DNA from: an uncultured Bacteroidales bacterium
GTDB lineage: Bacteria; Bacteroidota; Bacteroidia; Bacteroidales; UBA932
Assembly (NCBI GenBank): GCA_944322925.1
Contig: CALUQM010000020.1
Coordinates: 1 to 39,066 of the forward strand
Length of the DNA: 39,066 nucleotides
Direction: 5' to 3'
A program made the translations under genes and the position numbers. Shown here one piece after another: positions 1-10,000 of this stretch (within the stretch, counting starts at the first letter, position 1; the number at the start of each line of letters is the position of its first letter). The notes under the pieces are model-generated. The model saw only the letters and a program-made list of their open reading frames with translations. It was not told the origin of the DNA and made no database searches.

Positions 1-97
1 AGATGAGAAAACCGGAGTGTACTGGTGTACATGAGGATTTTCGAATCAAGCGTAACGAAGAAAGTACCCTTTTTAGTAACCCTCGGATAAAAATTAT

Positions 98-1129
98 ATG
101 GAACCGGCAATAATAGAATGCGTCCCGAATTTCAGTGAAGGGAGGGACATGAATAAAATACAGGCAATCGCAGACAGTATCGCTTCTGTTCCTGGAAGTG
201 AAATCCTGAACATCGATTCCGGAGAAGCCGCCAACAGGACCGTCATCACTTTCAAGGGGGCCCCGGAGGCCGTAGTCGAAGCCGCTTTCAGAAGCGTCCG
301 CACTGCAGCGGAAGTCATCGACATGCGGCAGCACAAAGGAGAACATCCGCGCATCGGGGCGACGGACGTGCTTCCGCTTGTTCCCATAGCCGGAATAAGC
401 CTGGAAGAATGCGCCGCCCTTGCCCGCAGCCTTGCGGAAAGGATTTTCTCCGCACTCGGAATCCCGTGCTACTGCTACGAAGCCGCAGCCCTGAAACCTG
501 AAAGACAGAAACTCGAAGTCTGCCGCCGGGGAGAATATGAGGCGCTGCCGGAAAAAATCGCAGACCCTGATTCCCGGCCCGATTTCAGCCCTGAAACCTT
601 CACCGGAACCGCAGCCCGCTCAGGAGCCACTGTCGTAGGCGCAAGAAATTTTCTCATTGCCGTCAATTTCAATCTTGACAGCAAATCAGCCGGACTGGCA
701 TCTGAAATCGCAGCGGACGTCAGGGAAAGCGGACGTACCGTAACAGGACCAGACGGGACCAGGAGAAAGATTCCCGGAACATTGAAAGGATGCAAGGCAA
801 TAGGATGGTATATCGAAGAATACGGAATCGCCCAGGTTTCCATGAACATTACTGACATTTCAGAGACTCCGCTGCATAAGGCATATTGCGAAGTCAGCAG
901 GGCAGCCTTGGAAAGGGGGACGAAAGTCACGGGTACGGAAATAATAGGACTCGTTCCCCGTAAATGCCTTCTCGATGCCGGGACATATTTTCTCATGAAG
1001 GAAAACCTGAACGGGAACAAGGGAGTGAACATTGCTCCAGCCCCGGAAGAGAATCTGCTGAAAAAGGCCGTCGATGCCATGGGACTCGAGGACCTGCGCC
1101 CGTTCGACCTGGACACCAGACTGATATGA
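98..1129 (+). CDS. ftcD: Glutamate formimidoyltransferase
   Basis: This enzyme moves the formimidoyl group of N-formimidoyl-L-glutamate to tetrahydrofolate, the last folate-linked step of histidine breakdown in the cytoplasm. The N-terminus ECVPNFSEGRD (about residues 7-17) and the segment HPRIGATDVLPLVP (83-96) are signatures of the formiminotransferase fold, and His83 sits where the family's catalytic His is expected. At 343 residues it has only the transferase part and no fused cyclodeaminase domain, so the next step would need a separate FchA-type protein, which is not in this window. The ATG at 98 begins directly with the conserved N-terminus. It is convergent with the flippase gene 30 bp downstream. 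Other hut genes, if present, lie outside the left edge. Confidence 0.95.
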   Translation: MEPAIIECVPNFSEGRDMNKIQAIADSIASVPGSEILNIDSGEAANRTVITFKGAPEAVVEAAFRSVRTAAEVIDMRQHKGEHPRIGATDVLPLVPIAGISLEECAALARSLAERIFSALGIPCYCYEAAALKPERQKLEVCRRGEYEALPEKIADPDSRPDFSPETFTGTAARSGATVVGARNFLIAVNFNLDSKSAGLASEIAADVRESGRTVTGPDGTRRKIPGTLKGCKAIGWYIEEYGIAQVSMNITDISETPLHKAYCEVSRAALERGTKVTGTEIIGLVPRKCLLDAGTYFLMKENLNGNKGVNIAPAPEENLLKKAVDAMGLEDLRPFDLDTRLI

Positions 1130-1159
1130 CAACAGCAAGGCCGTAACCGCACGCAAGTC

Positions 1160-2608
1160 TCAGCCCCTGATTCTCAGGGCCTTCAGGACAGAATTCCGTA
1201 TTTCCGCATATTCGCTGTCCCTGTAAACGGCTTCGAACGAAAACACCACGATGGCAACGCCCGTAAGAATCTGGATGATGAGGATGATCCATTGCGGCAA
1301 AGGCAGGAAAGACAGACAGAAAACGACGGCAGCCATTACCGCCGACACGATGAAATACGGGAATATGTCTGCGAGCTGTTCGCGCAGCGGATATGCCACC
1401 GACTTCGACACCATTACCGCATATACGAGATATGAAACGGCAGATACGGCCACGGTACTCCACAACAGGGCTTCTATGCTGACATATATTCCGGCAAAAA
1501 CCGGAATAACGGCCAGAGCCACTTTCATTATTTCCAGATAAAGAGTGGTATCCGACCGCCCGTCGGCATTGATGATGTTGCTGCTGCATATCATCAACGG
1601 TATGAAAAGCCCCGACAGGCACAGAATCCGGAGATAACCGATTGCAGGAATCCACTGCTCCCCTACCAGAGTCAGAATAAATGCTTCGGACACGGCGGCA
1701 AGGCCGAGGACAGATGTGAAGGATACAAGTACTGTAGTCCTGAAAACCTTTCTGTATGCCCTTGTCTGGCGGACCTTGTCATTCTGGATAGAGGACAGAA
1801 CAGGATATGTCACCCGCTGCATCACAAGGCTTACATTGGATGTCACCATGTTCCGGAATTTGTCCGCCCGGGAATAATGTCCGAGTACTGTCGGTGAATA
1901 CACCTTCCCGACGATAAAGGAATACGCCTCGGCCCAGACTGTTTCAATGATGGCAGTAAGCAAGAGCCTTCCCCCGAAAGAGAACATTTCCCGGAAAGAC
2001 GCCGCTGAAAACATGAATGCCGGCTTCCATCGTGAAAAAATCCATAAAAGCAATGTCGTAAAGACAAGCCTCGAAAGCTGGAGGGCCACAAGGCTCCATA
2101 CGCCAAGACCGGACAGGGCCATTCCTATGCCCACTGCCCCGCTCGACACTGCCGACACCACGGAAATCAACGCCTGTGTTCTGAAATCTATCTTGCGTAT
2201 CAGGATGACTTTCTGCACTATGCCTGCTGCCGAAACTATCAATGAAAGACCGAGAATCCTTATTATACTTGTCAGAACCGGCTGGCCGAAAAACGAAGCA
2301 ATGGCAGGAGCCGCAAGGAAAAGTACCAGATACAGGACCGCAGATGTGAGAAGATTGAAATAAAAAACAGTATTGAAGTCTTTTTCGTCCACATTTTGCT
2401 TTCTGGTCAATGCTCCTGAAAAACCGCTGTCCACAAGAGTGGCCGACAATGTCAGGAAAATAGCTGTCATTCCCACTATTCCGAATTCCTCGGGAGTGAG
2501 AAGCCTTGCCAGAACAAGATTCACGACAGCGAGAATCCCGGTCCCGGCAATATTGTCGATAAAGCCCCACTTGACGCCCTTCCCGGTTTTTTCCTTCAAA
2601 TCATCCAC
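1160..2608 (-). CDS. Polysaccharide flippase, MOP superfamily (Wzx/WzxC-like)
   Basis: A 482-residue, very hydrophobic protein with roughly a dozen membrane segments. The N-terminal stretch (KTGKGVKWGFIDNIAG, then ARLLTPEEFGIVGMTAIF) is typical of the oligosaccharide flippases that carry lipid-linked repeat units of O-antigen, capsule or exopolysaccharide across the inner membrane. The start is a GTG at 2608; the nearby ATG at 2604 is in another frame and is followed at once by a stop. It lies 12 bp after the glycosyltransferase gene and is probably cotranscribed with it, which supports a role in envelope glycan assembly. The substrate cannot be read from the sequence. Confidence 0.9.
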   Translation of the reverse strand: MDDLKEKTGKGVKWGFIDNIAGTGILAVVNLVLARLLTPEEFGIVGMTAIFLTLSATLVDSGFSGALTRKQNVDEKDFNTVFYFNLLTSAVLYLVLFLAAPAIASFFGQPVLTSIIRILGLSLIVSAAGIVQKVILIRKIDFRTQALISVVSAVSSGAVGIGMALSGLGVWSLVALQLSRLVFTTLLLWIFSRWKPAFMFSAASFREMFSFGGRLLLTAIIETVWAEAYSFIVGKVYSPTVLGHYSRADKFRNMVTSNVSLVMQRVTYPVLSSIQNDKVRQTRAYRKVFRTTVLVSFTSVLGLAAVSEAFILTLVGEQWIPAIGYLRILCLSGLFIPLMICSSNIINADGRSDTTLYLEIMKVALAVIPVFAGIYVSIEALLWSTVAVSAVSYLVYAVMVSKSVAYPLREQLADIFPYFIVSAVMAAVVFCLSFLPLPQWIILIIQILTGVAIVVFSFEAVYRDSEYAEIRNSVLKALRIRG

Positions 2609-2620
2609 GGCACACAGTTT

Positions 2621-3772
2621 TTATTGATTCACCATCCCGGCGCATTTCTCCGACACCTTCATGTATTCACCTATCATGGCCGCCACATTGTCACGCCATC
2701 TGTAGCACTTTTCCACCTTTTCCCTTCCTGCTTTCGCATACGAAAGCCTGGCTTCCCTGTCCATGGCAAGGCCGGCCATGGCCTCGGCCGCAGCTTCCGC
2801 ATTTTCCCTCGGGACTATGATTCCTTCGCCCCCGTCCAGAATTTCCCGGAATCCGTCGGCATCCGAAGCTATCACAGGTACAGAGCAGGACATGGCTTCG
2901 ACTGCGGAAACGCCGAAACTTTCTTCCCTCGAGAGAAAGACAGCCACATCCATTTCCGCATAAACGGCAGGAACATCCCCGTGCGGGACAGCTCCGACAA
3001 AACGGACATTTCCAGCCACTCCGAGGTCGCACGCCAGAGTCTTCAACATCTCCAGATCCGGTCCACTCCCTGCTATCAGCAATTCCGTTTCGGGAACGCC
3101 GTCATGTCCGTATTTTTCTTCGAGTATCCTGCGCATCCCTGCAAAAGCCCTTATCAGAAGGTCGATGCCATATTTACCGGACAAAGTCTTTACGGTACCG
3201 AAAACGACGGTATCCTTGTTGTCCCCGCGCGTTCTATCCCGCCTGCCGACGAAAAGTTCCGTATCGACTCCGAACGGAGTAATATCGGGAATCCCCTTAT
3301 AATATTTCCGGGTCTCGCGTGCCATTGCCCTGCTTGTAGACAGGACCAGATCGGCTTTCCCGAGAATATATCTGACGGTCTGCCTGTTCAGAGCCGAAAG
3401 TTTCGGAAACTCATAGACGTCGCTCCCCCATACGGATACGATCAGCGGATGAAAACCCGCAAGAGCCGCGACAAGCCCGTAACTGGTCGCATAATGCGCA
3501 TGCAGTATGTCAGGATTTTCTTCAGCCACTACGGATTTAAGACAACGCACCGCCCTGACATGAGAAAAAAGTGGTGAAACCAGCGGTATTTTTTTCTCTT
3601 TTTTATATCTGAAAAGATCAAAAACATATACCTTGATTCCGTTTTCCTCATAAAAGTCATCATCTGCCGGCGTGATGGAAAACAATACGATATCAACCCC
3701 CGCTTCCTTCAAGGAAACGGCCCACCTTCTGGTATGTATGCTTCCGGCATCGGAAACCATCAGAACCTTCAT
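2621..3772 (-). CDS. Glycosyltransferase family 4 (GT-B fold)
   Basis: A cytoplasmic or membrane-associated retaining glycosyltransferase that would add a sugar from a nucleotide-sugar donor to a growing envelope glycan. It begins MKVLMVSDAGSIHTRRW, the usual GT4 start, has HAHYATSYGL in the N-terminal Rossmann domain, and carries the donor-binding E-x7-E motif in EESFGVSAVEA (Glu284 and Glu292 from the ATG). I chose the ATG at 3772 over an in-frame TTG at 3790: a purine-rich Shine-Dalgarno-like GGAGGGAG lies just before this ATG, and the TTG would add a non-conserved tail that includes it. It is followed 12 bp later by the flippase gene. The sugar specificity is unknown. Confidence 0.92.
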   Translation of the reverse strand: MKVLMVSDAGSIHTRRWAVSLKEAGVDIVLFSITPADDDFYEENGIKVYVFDLFRYKKEKKIPLVSPLFSHVRAVRCLKSVVAEENPDILHAHYATSYGLVAALAGFHPLIVSVWGSDVYEFPKLSALNRQTVRYILGKADLVLSTSRAMARETRKYYKGIPDITPFGVDTELFVGRRDRTRGDNKDTVVFGTVKTLSGKYGIDLLIRAFAGMRRILEEKYGHDGVPETELLIAGSGPDLEMLKTLACDLGVAGNVRFVGAVPHGDVPAVYAEMDVAVFLSREESFGVSAVEAMSCSVPVIASDADGFREILDGGEGIIVPRENAEAAAEAMAGLAMDREARLSYAKAGREKVEKCYRWRDNVAAMIGEYMKVSEKCAGMVNQ

Positions 3773-3817
3773 ACTCTCCCTCCAGGACAAATGAATTTTC
3801 TGCGAATTTAGGCATAT

Positions 3818-3851
3818 TTTGGAATTAGTTGACGCAGTTTGATTATCTTTG
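3818..3851 (+). promoter_or_regulatory. Bacteroidota-type promoter of ddh
   Basis: TATCTTTGT at 3844 matches the Bacteroides -7 consensus TAnnTTTGY exactly. A TTTG at 3818-3821 lies 22 bp upstream, close to the 19-21 bp expected for the -33 element. The start codon follows about 30 bp downstream at 3882. This assignment is by pattern only. Confidence 0.6.
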
Positions 3852-3881
3852 TGAGAACGATGACTAAAAACAAATAGTACA

Positions 3882-4781
3882 ATGAAAAAAATTCGTGCAG
3901 CCGTTGTCGGTTACGGCAACATAGGCAAATACGTTATCGAGACTCTGAGAGTCTCGCCTGATTTTGAAATCGCAGGCGTCGTAAGGAGAAGCGGGAATGA
4001 GAACTGTCCTGACGAACTGAAAGACATCAAGGTCGTAAAGGACATCAGGGAACTCGGAAACACAGATGTCGCTATCCTGTGCACGCCTACAAGAAAAGTC
4101 GAAGAATATGCCCGGCCTATTCTTGAAATGGGCATCAACACCGTCGACAGTTTCGACATCCATACGGATATAGTGAATCTCCGCAGGAACCTCGGAGAAG
4201 TCGCCAGAAAGCACAATGCCGTATCGATAATCTCTGCCGGCTGGGATCCGGGCAGCGACTCCGTCGTCCGGGCCCTGCTTGAGGCGATTGCCCCGAAAGG
4301 CATCACATACACCAATTTCGGCCCTGGAATGAGCATGGGACATACAGTGGCAGTCAAGGCCATCGAAGGCGTGAAAGCGGCACTGTCCATGACTATTCCT
4401 ACCGGCACCGGAGTACACCGCAGAATGGTCTATGTGGAAGTCATGGACGGATATGATTTCGGCAAGGTTTCCGCAGACATCAAGGCCGACCCATACTTTG
4501 CAAGCGACGAGACCCACGTCATCAAAGTCGATGACGTAGATGCTCTCATCGACATGGGCCACGGAGTGAATCTCACAAGAAAAGGCGTCTCAGGCAAGAC
4601 CCAGAACCAGCTATTCGAATTCAACATGAAAATCAACAATCCTGCACTCACGGCCCAGGTAATGGTATGCTCCGCCCGCGCCACCTTCAGACAGGCCAGC
4701 GGATGCTACACCCTCATAGAAATCCCTGTCATCGATCTGCTTCCGGGCGACAGGGAAGAACTGGTAAGGCATTTGGTATAA
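3882..4781 (+). CDS. ddh: meso-Diaminopimelate D-dehydrogenase
   Basis: Catalyses the NADPH-dependent reductive amination of tetrahydrodipicolinate to meso-diaminopimelate in one step, feeding lysine and peptidoglycan synthesis in the cytoplasm. The protein starts with a Rossmann motif (VVGYGNIGKYV, about residues 8-18) and contains SAGWDPGSDSVVRALLE and FGPGMSMGHT, both characteristic of Ddh. Its 299 residues are close to the usual 300-330. It stands alone between a divergent glycosyltransferase and a convergent gene, with its own good promoter and a hairpin after it, so it is probably a single-gene transcript. It is likely core genome rather than part of the glycan locus. Confidence 0.95.
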   Translation: MKKIRAAVVGYGNIGKYVIETLRVSPDFEIAGVVRRSGNENCPDELKDIKVVKDIRELGNTDVAILCTPTRKVEEYARPILEMGINTVDSFDIHTDIVNLRRNLGEVARKHNAVSIISAGWDPGSDSVVRALLEAIAPKGITYTNFGPGMSMGHTVAVKAIEGVKAALSMTIPTGTGVHRRMVYVEVMDGYDFGKVSADIKADPYFASDETHVIKVDDVDALIDMGHGVNLTRKGVSGKTQNQLFEFNMKINNPALTAQVMVCSARATFRQASGCYTLIEIPVIDLLPGDREELVRHLV

Positions 4782-4804
4782 AAACGGAGAACTGACAAAT
4801 ATGC

Positions 4805-4856
4805 TGATGACTCTTGCTTCGCGATATGATATTGTCGCACTCGGCAAGAGTCATCA
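4805..4856. terminator. Long hairpin, probable bidirectional terminator
   Basis: TGATGACTCTTGC (4805-4817) and GCAAGAGTCATCA (4844-4856) form a perfect 13-bp stem. A smaller inner stem GCGA/TCGC (4821-4824 with 4835-4838) lies inside the 26-nt loop. It sits between the convergent ends of ddh and the next gene, and its right arm abuts that gene's stop codon. There is no long T-run, so efficiency as an intrinsic terminator is uncertain. Confidence 0.6.
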
Positions 4857-6854
4857 TTATTTCTTGAAAATATAGGCGGCATCCACAGGAGGGACTGAGA
4901 CTGTTTCAGTTACGGACTCTGCGACATATTTACGTATCGGAATTTCAACTGTTTCCAATGAAGGGTTCACGACAATAATGCCATTTTCAAATTCTCTTAC
5001 AAGGACATCCGGATCATTGAAAATACGCAGGCCGGATATTTCAATCTCACCGGTTCCCGTCACTTCAAGTTCCAGAGTATTTTCTCCTCCTGGTAAATTC
5101 CTGAAATAAAAACTTAATTCCCCCGGCTCAGAACAGTCGATCATTCCATAAAGGTCCGTATGGAATTTATCATATTTCGGATCCGATTCGTAAACCGGTA
5201 AATCAACCGGTCTCAATTTGACCAGTCTTGGTATACGGTATTTTTCAGAATAATCTGTCAGAGGCTCCGTTGCCTTCACTTTCAGGAATACTGTAATATC
5301 ACCTTCAGGTAAGACGACATTATTGATATTGAATCTGAAAGATGCGGCATTCCTGTCCGGAGAATCAGGCTTGACATATACTTTCCCGTCATCGAGTCTC
5401 ACGGAAATGCCGGACGTATCAACAGATTCATATAAAATTTCCCCGGCCATATCAATTGCCGCAGGAGCGGTTTTGGCCACCCGTATCAAATCTCCGACAA
5501 TATGCCCCAACGATCCCTGTTTTCTAAACTCTGCAGGAACATACGCTCTGTTCCCCGCACTTGTGACAGCTGCTCCCATACAAAAAGCTGTTGCTGCCGA
5601 GAACTTTCTGATTTCATCTGCCCGAGGCGCATCATTCCCGTTGATTTTCATAACGACATATCTGAATTTATACGGACTTCCAATCCTCTTCATCCAATAA
5701 TCATGTGTATTCAACATCCTGGAAAATCCTCTCCATGAATCAAGAGGTTCAATCAAACCTTCCGATTCAATACCATTCAGCAAATAAGGGGTCTGCTGAT
5801 TCGTCGGCAGTTGGGCATCGCATGTAATGATCCTGTCTTGTCCGAGATATTTCCGGACAAGGCTCAGGAACTTCAAATCGCCATCCATCCAAACATTCCG
5901 GCCATTGATCCAGCCGGCATCTGCAACACCGTCATTGTCCACATCCCATTTCAGTCCCTTCCCGATTCTGTTAAAATAATTGACATCGAAAGCAATACCA
6001 TCCAGCCCGGCAAGAGGGCCGTCTTTGTCAAACCATGTCCGGATTTCATCTGCATAAACTTCATTTGCCATTCTTCCGGAAGAATCTTTGGGACACACCG
6101 ATGACAGATTATAATACCACATTGCATCCTTGCCCCATACGGCAGCAGCTATCGGTGCCATATATGCCTTCCCGCCTTTATATGACAAGGGCTTGCTTCC
6201 ATACAGTCCGCGTTTTAACGAAACAGCGCCGGTTGCTTCATCAAAACCTGTGACTGTCGCATATTCCGACCTGTACCACTGCCTGCGGCCATCCGTATTC
6301 AAAGAAACGATTATCACTTTCAACGGGATATATTCAGGTTCAACCGTATTTCGTTTTATATAGCCTTTATGTTTAAAAGGGACAACATCCTTTACGTATA
6401 CCACATCATCGTTCACGCTGATATCATTTATGACGTCGCTTCCAGCCATATACACCCAGTGCCCCGGGAAATACCTGTCAAGCACGTCTTCATGCTCTGT
6501 GATCTGGCGGCCTTCTCCGTTGAGATGAAGAAGGATCATTTTTTCGGGATTCTGCCGCAAAAATTTCGAGCACCATTCCCGGCTCTTCGTATCAACGTCG
6601 ATTTCTTCCTGCATGAATTTTTTGATAATTATATCGGCGTCGCCTGCCTTATCCAGCCACTCATGATAATCAATCTGCCGAGGCATGACTGTTTCCCCTC
6701 TGAAAGAGACATAAGAAGGAAATGTATTCCGGAAGACTGCTTTCCCGTCCGGAATATCAGAAATTCCAGACATTTTATCCTGACCGCATACGGCAACCAG
6801 GCCAATGCTCAGAAGCAATACACAACAAAAAGTCCTAAGTGCTGACATAACCAT
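4857..6854 (-). CDS. Secreted protein of unrecognised family, possible barrel glycosidase (paralog A)
   Basis: I do not recognise a named family. The 665-residue protein has a signal peptide (about residues 4-24, ending AVCGQ) and should be periplasmic or on the surface. It is clearly homologous to the first 700 residues or so of the gene at 33584-36393. Shared landmarks in the same order are RYFPGHW (127-133), SVCPKD (252-257), LDGIAFDV (284-291), a Ca-loop-like DVDNDGVAD (304-312) and NGIESEGL (360-367), followed by C-terminal beta-rich segments. The DGI-x-FD and ESEG motifs look like acidic strand ends of a (beta/alpha)8 glycoside hydrolase, so Asp285, Asp290, Glu363 and Glu365 are candidate catalytic residues; this is inference. 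Unlike its paralog it has no esterase domain. It is divergent from the HTCS gene. An ATG at 6848 is an alternative start. Confidence 0.85.
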   Translation of the reverse strand: MVMSALRTFCCVLLLSIGLVAVCGQDKMSGISDIPDGKAVFRNTFPSYVSFRGETVMPRQIDYHEWLDKAGDADIIIKKFMQEEIDVDTKSREWCSKFLRQNPEKMILLHLNGEGRQITEHEDVLDRYFPGHWVYMAGSDVINDISVNDDVVYVKDVVPFKHKGYIKRNTVEPEYIPLKVIIVSLNTDGRRQWYRSEYATVTGFDEATGAVSLKRGLYGSKPLSYKGGKAYMAPIAAAVWGKDAMWYYNLSSVCPKDSSGRMANEVYADEIRTWFDKDGPLAGLDGIAFDVNYFNRIGKGLKWDVDNDGVADAGWINGRNVWMDGDLKFLSLVRKYLGQDRIITCDAQLPTNQQTPYLLNGIESEGLIEPLDSWRGFSRMLNTHDYWMKRIGSPYKFRYVVMKINGNDAPRADEIRKFSAATAFCMGAAVTSAGNRAYVPAEFRKQGSLGHIVGDLIRVAKTAPAAIDMAGEILYESVDTSGISVRLDDGKVYVKPDSPDRNAASFRFNINNVVLPEGDITVFLKVKATEPLTDYSEKYRIPRLVKLRPVDLPVYESDPKYDKFHTDLYGMIDCSEPGELSFYFRNLPGGENTLELEVTGTGEIEISGLRIFNDPDVLVREFENGIIVVNPSLETVEIPIRKYVAESVTETVSVPPVDAAYIFKK

Positions 6855-6954
6855 TTATTTTTTTTATAAAGATATACTAAAGCACGATATATGCCTGACT
6901 TCGCCATAACATATAATCGCACAAAAGAAACACGGACAAACAACACAAGGCAAT

Positions 6955-6970
6955 GTTACAAATTTGCAAC
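6955..6970. promoter_or_regulatory. Near-palindrome between divergent genes
   Basis: GTTACAAATTTGCAAC is a 16-bp dyad with one mismatched pair. It lies in the 184-bp gap between paralog A and the HTCS gene. Its position and symmetry fit an operator, but nothing shows which protein would bind. Confidence 0.3.
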
Positions 6971-7010
6971 CCCATGTAGCACGAACGCTATAACAGGTAA
7001 AATATTTTTC

Positions 7011-7018
7011 TTAATTTG
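7011..7018 (+). promoter_or_regulatory. Weak -7-like element before the HTCS gene
   Basis: TTAATTTG matches five of the six defined bases of TAnnTTTG and lies 20 bp before the HTCS start. No -33 element is visible at the expected spacing. Confidence 0.25.
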
Positions 7019-7038
7019 GATGAATAAAACAACTGTAT

Positions 7039-10000
7039 ATGAAAGGACTTTTACGACTCATGTTACTTACGTTTACTATATATTCAGGCACGTCATACAG
7101 TCAGGCACAAAACAATGAAAAAGTTGAAATATATACTGTAAACGACGGACTTTCCCAGCAATCGGTTACCTGCATAACCCAGGATTCCAAGAATTTCCTG
7201 TGGATAGGAACTTTTGACGGGCTCAACAGATTTGACGGCAAGAAATTCGAGACTTTCAGGCATATCAACGGAGACAGTACATCGATAATCAACAACAGGA
7301 TAATCGCATTGGCCAATGACGAGGATGAGGGACTTTGGATACTTTTCGCGAACAACCACATAGGCAAATTTACCGGAAACGGCAAATTCACCAATTACAA
7401 TCTGGGAGGAGACATTTCAGATCTGGGCAATGGCATAAGAAATTTGCAGATATGCGACGGCTATCTGATTGTAACCGGAGAAAAATCAGAAACGATATTT
7501 TTCAATATCGACACCCAAATCACTGATACAGACAGAATCGCCACGCTGAAAAATATTACGCACAACATAGAAAACAAAGGAGAAAGAGTGGTATCACTGG
7601 GCCTTGACGACAATAAAATATGGATATCCGCTACGGACGGGATCTACTGTATAATAGATAAAAATGTACACAAAGTCAGCAGCCTTTCAGGATTCTGTCT
7701 CAATTGCACGGGGAATGGACATATTGCATTATGGAAAGGTGGAGAAGCTGTCATTTATGAAACATTGTATGAAAAAATAGAAAGGCCGCAATTATTTGAA
7801 ATAGCCAGATTCAATGTCGGGTCTGAAATCAATGTCATAGCATCGCCGAACAACAGAGAATTCTACATCGGTTCTTTATCAGGGGTGTATAAATATGTCA
7901 GCAATAAATTATCGTTTTATCCTCCGGCATCCCGTATCCGAACCATATTCTGCGACAATATGGGAATTATCTGGTGTGGGGGAGGCAACGGATTAAGATC
8001 AGTCAATCCCTACTCCAAAGCCATACATAACTTCAAGTTCAGCCGCGAACCTTTTTCTTTCTACAACTATATAAACACATTGAATATCTCTCCGGACAAA
8101 ACACAACTTTATGTAGGATCACGGCATACCGGACTGAATATATTATCCATAAGAAAACTTGAAAACGGACAACTCGAAATAAGAAACAACGAGCGCTTTC
8201 TTCACGGGCAGAACATATCCATGATATATCCTTTCTCAAACGACAGCACATTAATAGGCGCCGATAAATCCCTGTATATGATGACAAGGAACAACGGGAC
8301 AATTTCTTTTGCAACAATCAAGGCAGACCGGTCATGGATACATCCGTTCAAGGCAGCAAAATCAGGCAGTTCGATATATTTCAGCAATGGGCAAACCCTC
8401 AATAAACTGCACAGAAGCCGGTCGGGAAAATTTGTAATTGACAGCCTTCAGGTACTTAACAGCCAGTTGAATCTCACGAGCATAATCACTGTAATCGCGA
8501 AAGACCCGCGTACGAATGTACTGTGGGTCGGTTCGCGAGGAGACGGATTGTTCAGAATCGATCCGGAGAAAAACCGGATAACAAATCTTCATGAAATAAC
8601 GGATGACAGAATAACAAATCCATATATCTGGGATCTGTATTTCGATGCTTCGGACAGATTGTGGATAGGGACTGACGCCGGACTCAATGTATTATATCAG
8701 AATGATTCGACATTCCATCTGCACAGCATATCATCACGAGACGGACTGATAAACGACAAAATCGACACTATACAGGAAGACATGAACGGACAGATATGGA
8801 TGGGGACCAGCCATGGAATCATCTGCTACAACCACGTCAATGGCATATTCAAGACATACGGATATGAAGACGGATTCCAGTCGGACAATTTTACAGGCAC
8901 ATCATGCCATTATGACGATTTCCTGATTTTCGGCGGAGCAAACGGTTTCAGCTGGTTCAATCCGGCTTTGTTCCAAAACTCTACCGTGCCGCCAAGTGTC
9001 AATATAAACAAAATCATTGTCGGGGGAACTGCTCTTTCCGAAGATAAATGGGAAGACATAAGAATAAGGGATTATAAAGATATTTCCATTGAATTATGTT
9101 CCTATTACTCCCCCAATCCCCTCAAGGTAAAATACAGATACCAGATCAATGGGTCGGGCTGGAATGAAACATCCGACAATATTCTCAGGTTCAACAATCT
9201 GAGGCCCGGGAAATATACCGTGCTTTGCAAAGCATTCATCAATGCTGATGTTGAAAGCCGGGAACTGACTGTCAGGTTCAAGATACTGAGACCATTATTT
9301 GCTTCCATATCAGCAATTTGCATTTACAGTATTTTGGCATGTATATGCATTTTTATGATTATAAAAACAATTACGACAAGAAAACTCCTGTCAGACAAAC
9401 TGAAAGCAGAAGAAACACTGCGTTTGAACGAGCGCGAGCTATCAAAGGAAAAATTGAACTTCTACACAAACATGGCCCATGAAATCAAGACGCCGTTGAC
9501 ATTGATTCTCGGAAGGACAAATGACATAGAAAATTGTGACGAAGCATCGCCGGATATTGTAAGAAAGGCCAGACTGATAAATGACAATGCCCTGATCATA
9601 AATCAGCTTACAGACCAGATTCTGGAATTCAAACGTGCAGTTTCCGGAAAACTTACGTTAGATATAAATGACACAGACATAATGCCGAGCATTAACAACA
9701 TCATAGACAACTACCGGGATTATGCCAATAAGCGCGGGATAACTATTGAGCTTGAAAGTTCGTCGGACATTCTGACAAAACCCATAGATATCCAAAAATT
9801 CATACGGATTCTATACAACCTCATTTCCAATGCAATAAAATTTTCTGAAAGAGGCGGTAGAATCCTTGTAAAAATAACGGAAAAGAATGACGAACTTATA
9901 CTTGTCGTCAGCGATACCGGATGCGGAATATCAGAAACCGACCTGCCTCATATATTCGAGCGTTTTTATAAATCGGACAAATCCGGAGGATTCGGAATCG

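Noticed and set aside
3-113. Short open frames at the left edge (36 codons from 3; 19 codons from 31)
   Set aside because: Two overlapping frames are possible and neither is supported by a start signal or a recognised family. The stretch may be the end of a gene outside the window or a leader; I could not decide.
475-1152. Long minus-strand open frame opposite ftcD
   Set aside because: It lies antisense to a well-conserved enzyme, has no family resemblance, and is explained by the codon bias of ftcD.
1944-2570. Overlapping minus-strand frame within the flippase gene
   Set aside because: The alternate frame is rich in Arg, Ser and Cys and shows no hydrophobic segments, whereas the flippase frame is a clean membrane protein.
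3864-4562. Long minus-strand open frame opposite ddh
   Set aside because: Antisense to ddh with low-complexity, unfamiliar protein sequence; it would also cover the ddh promoter side.
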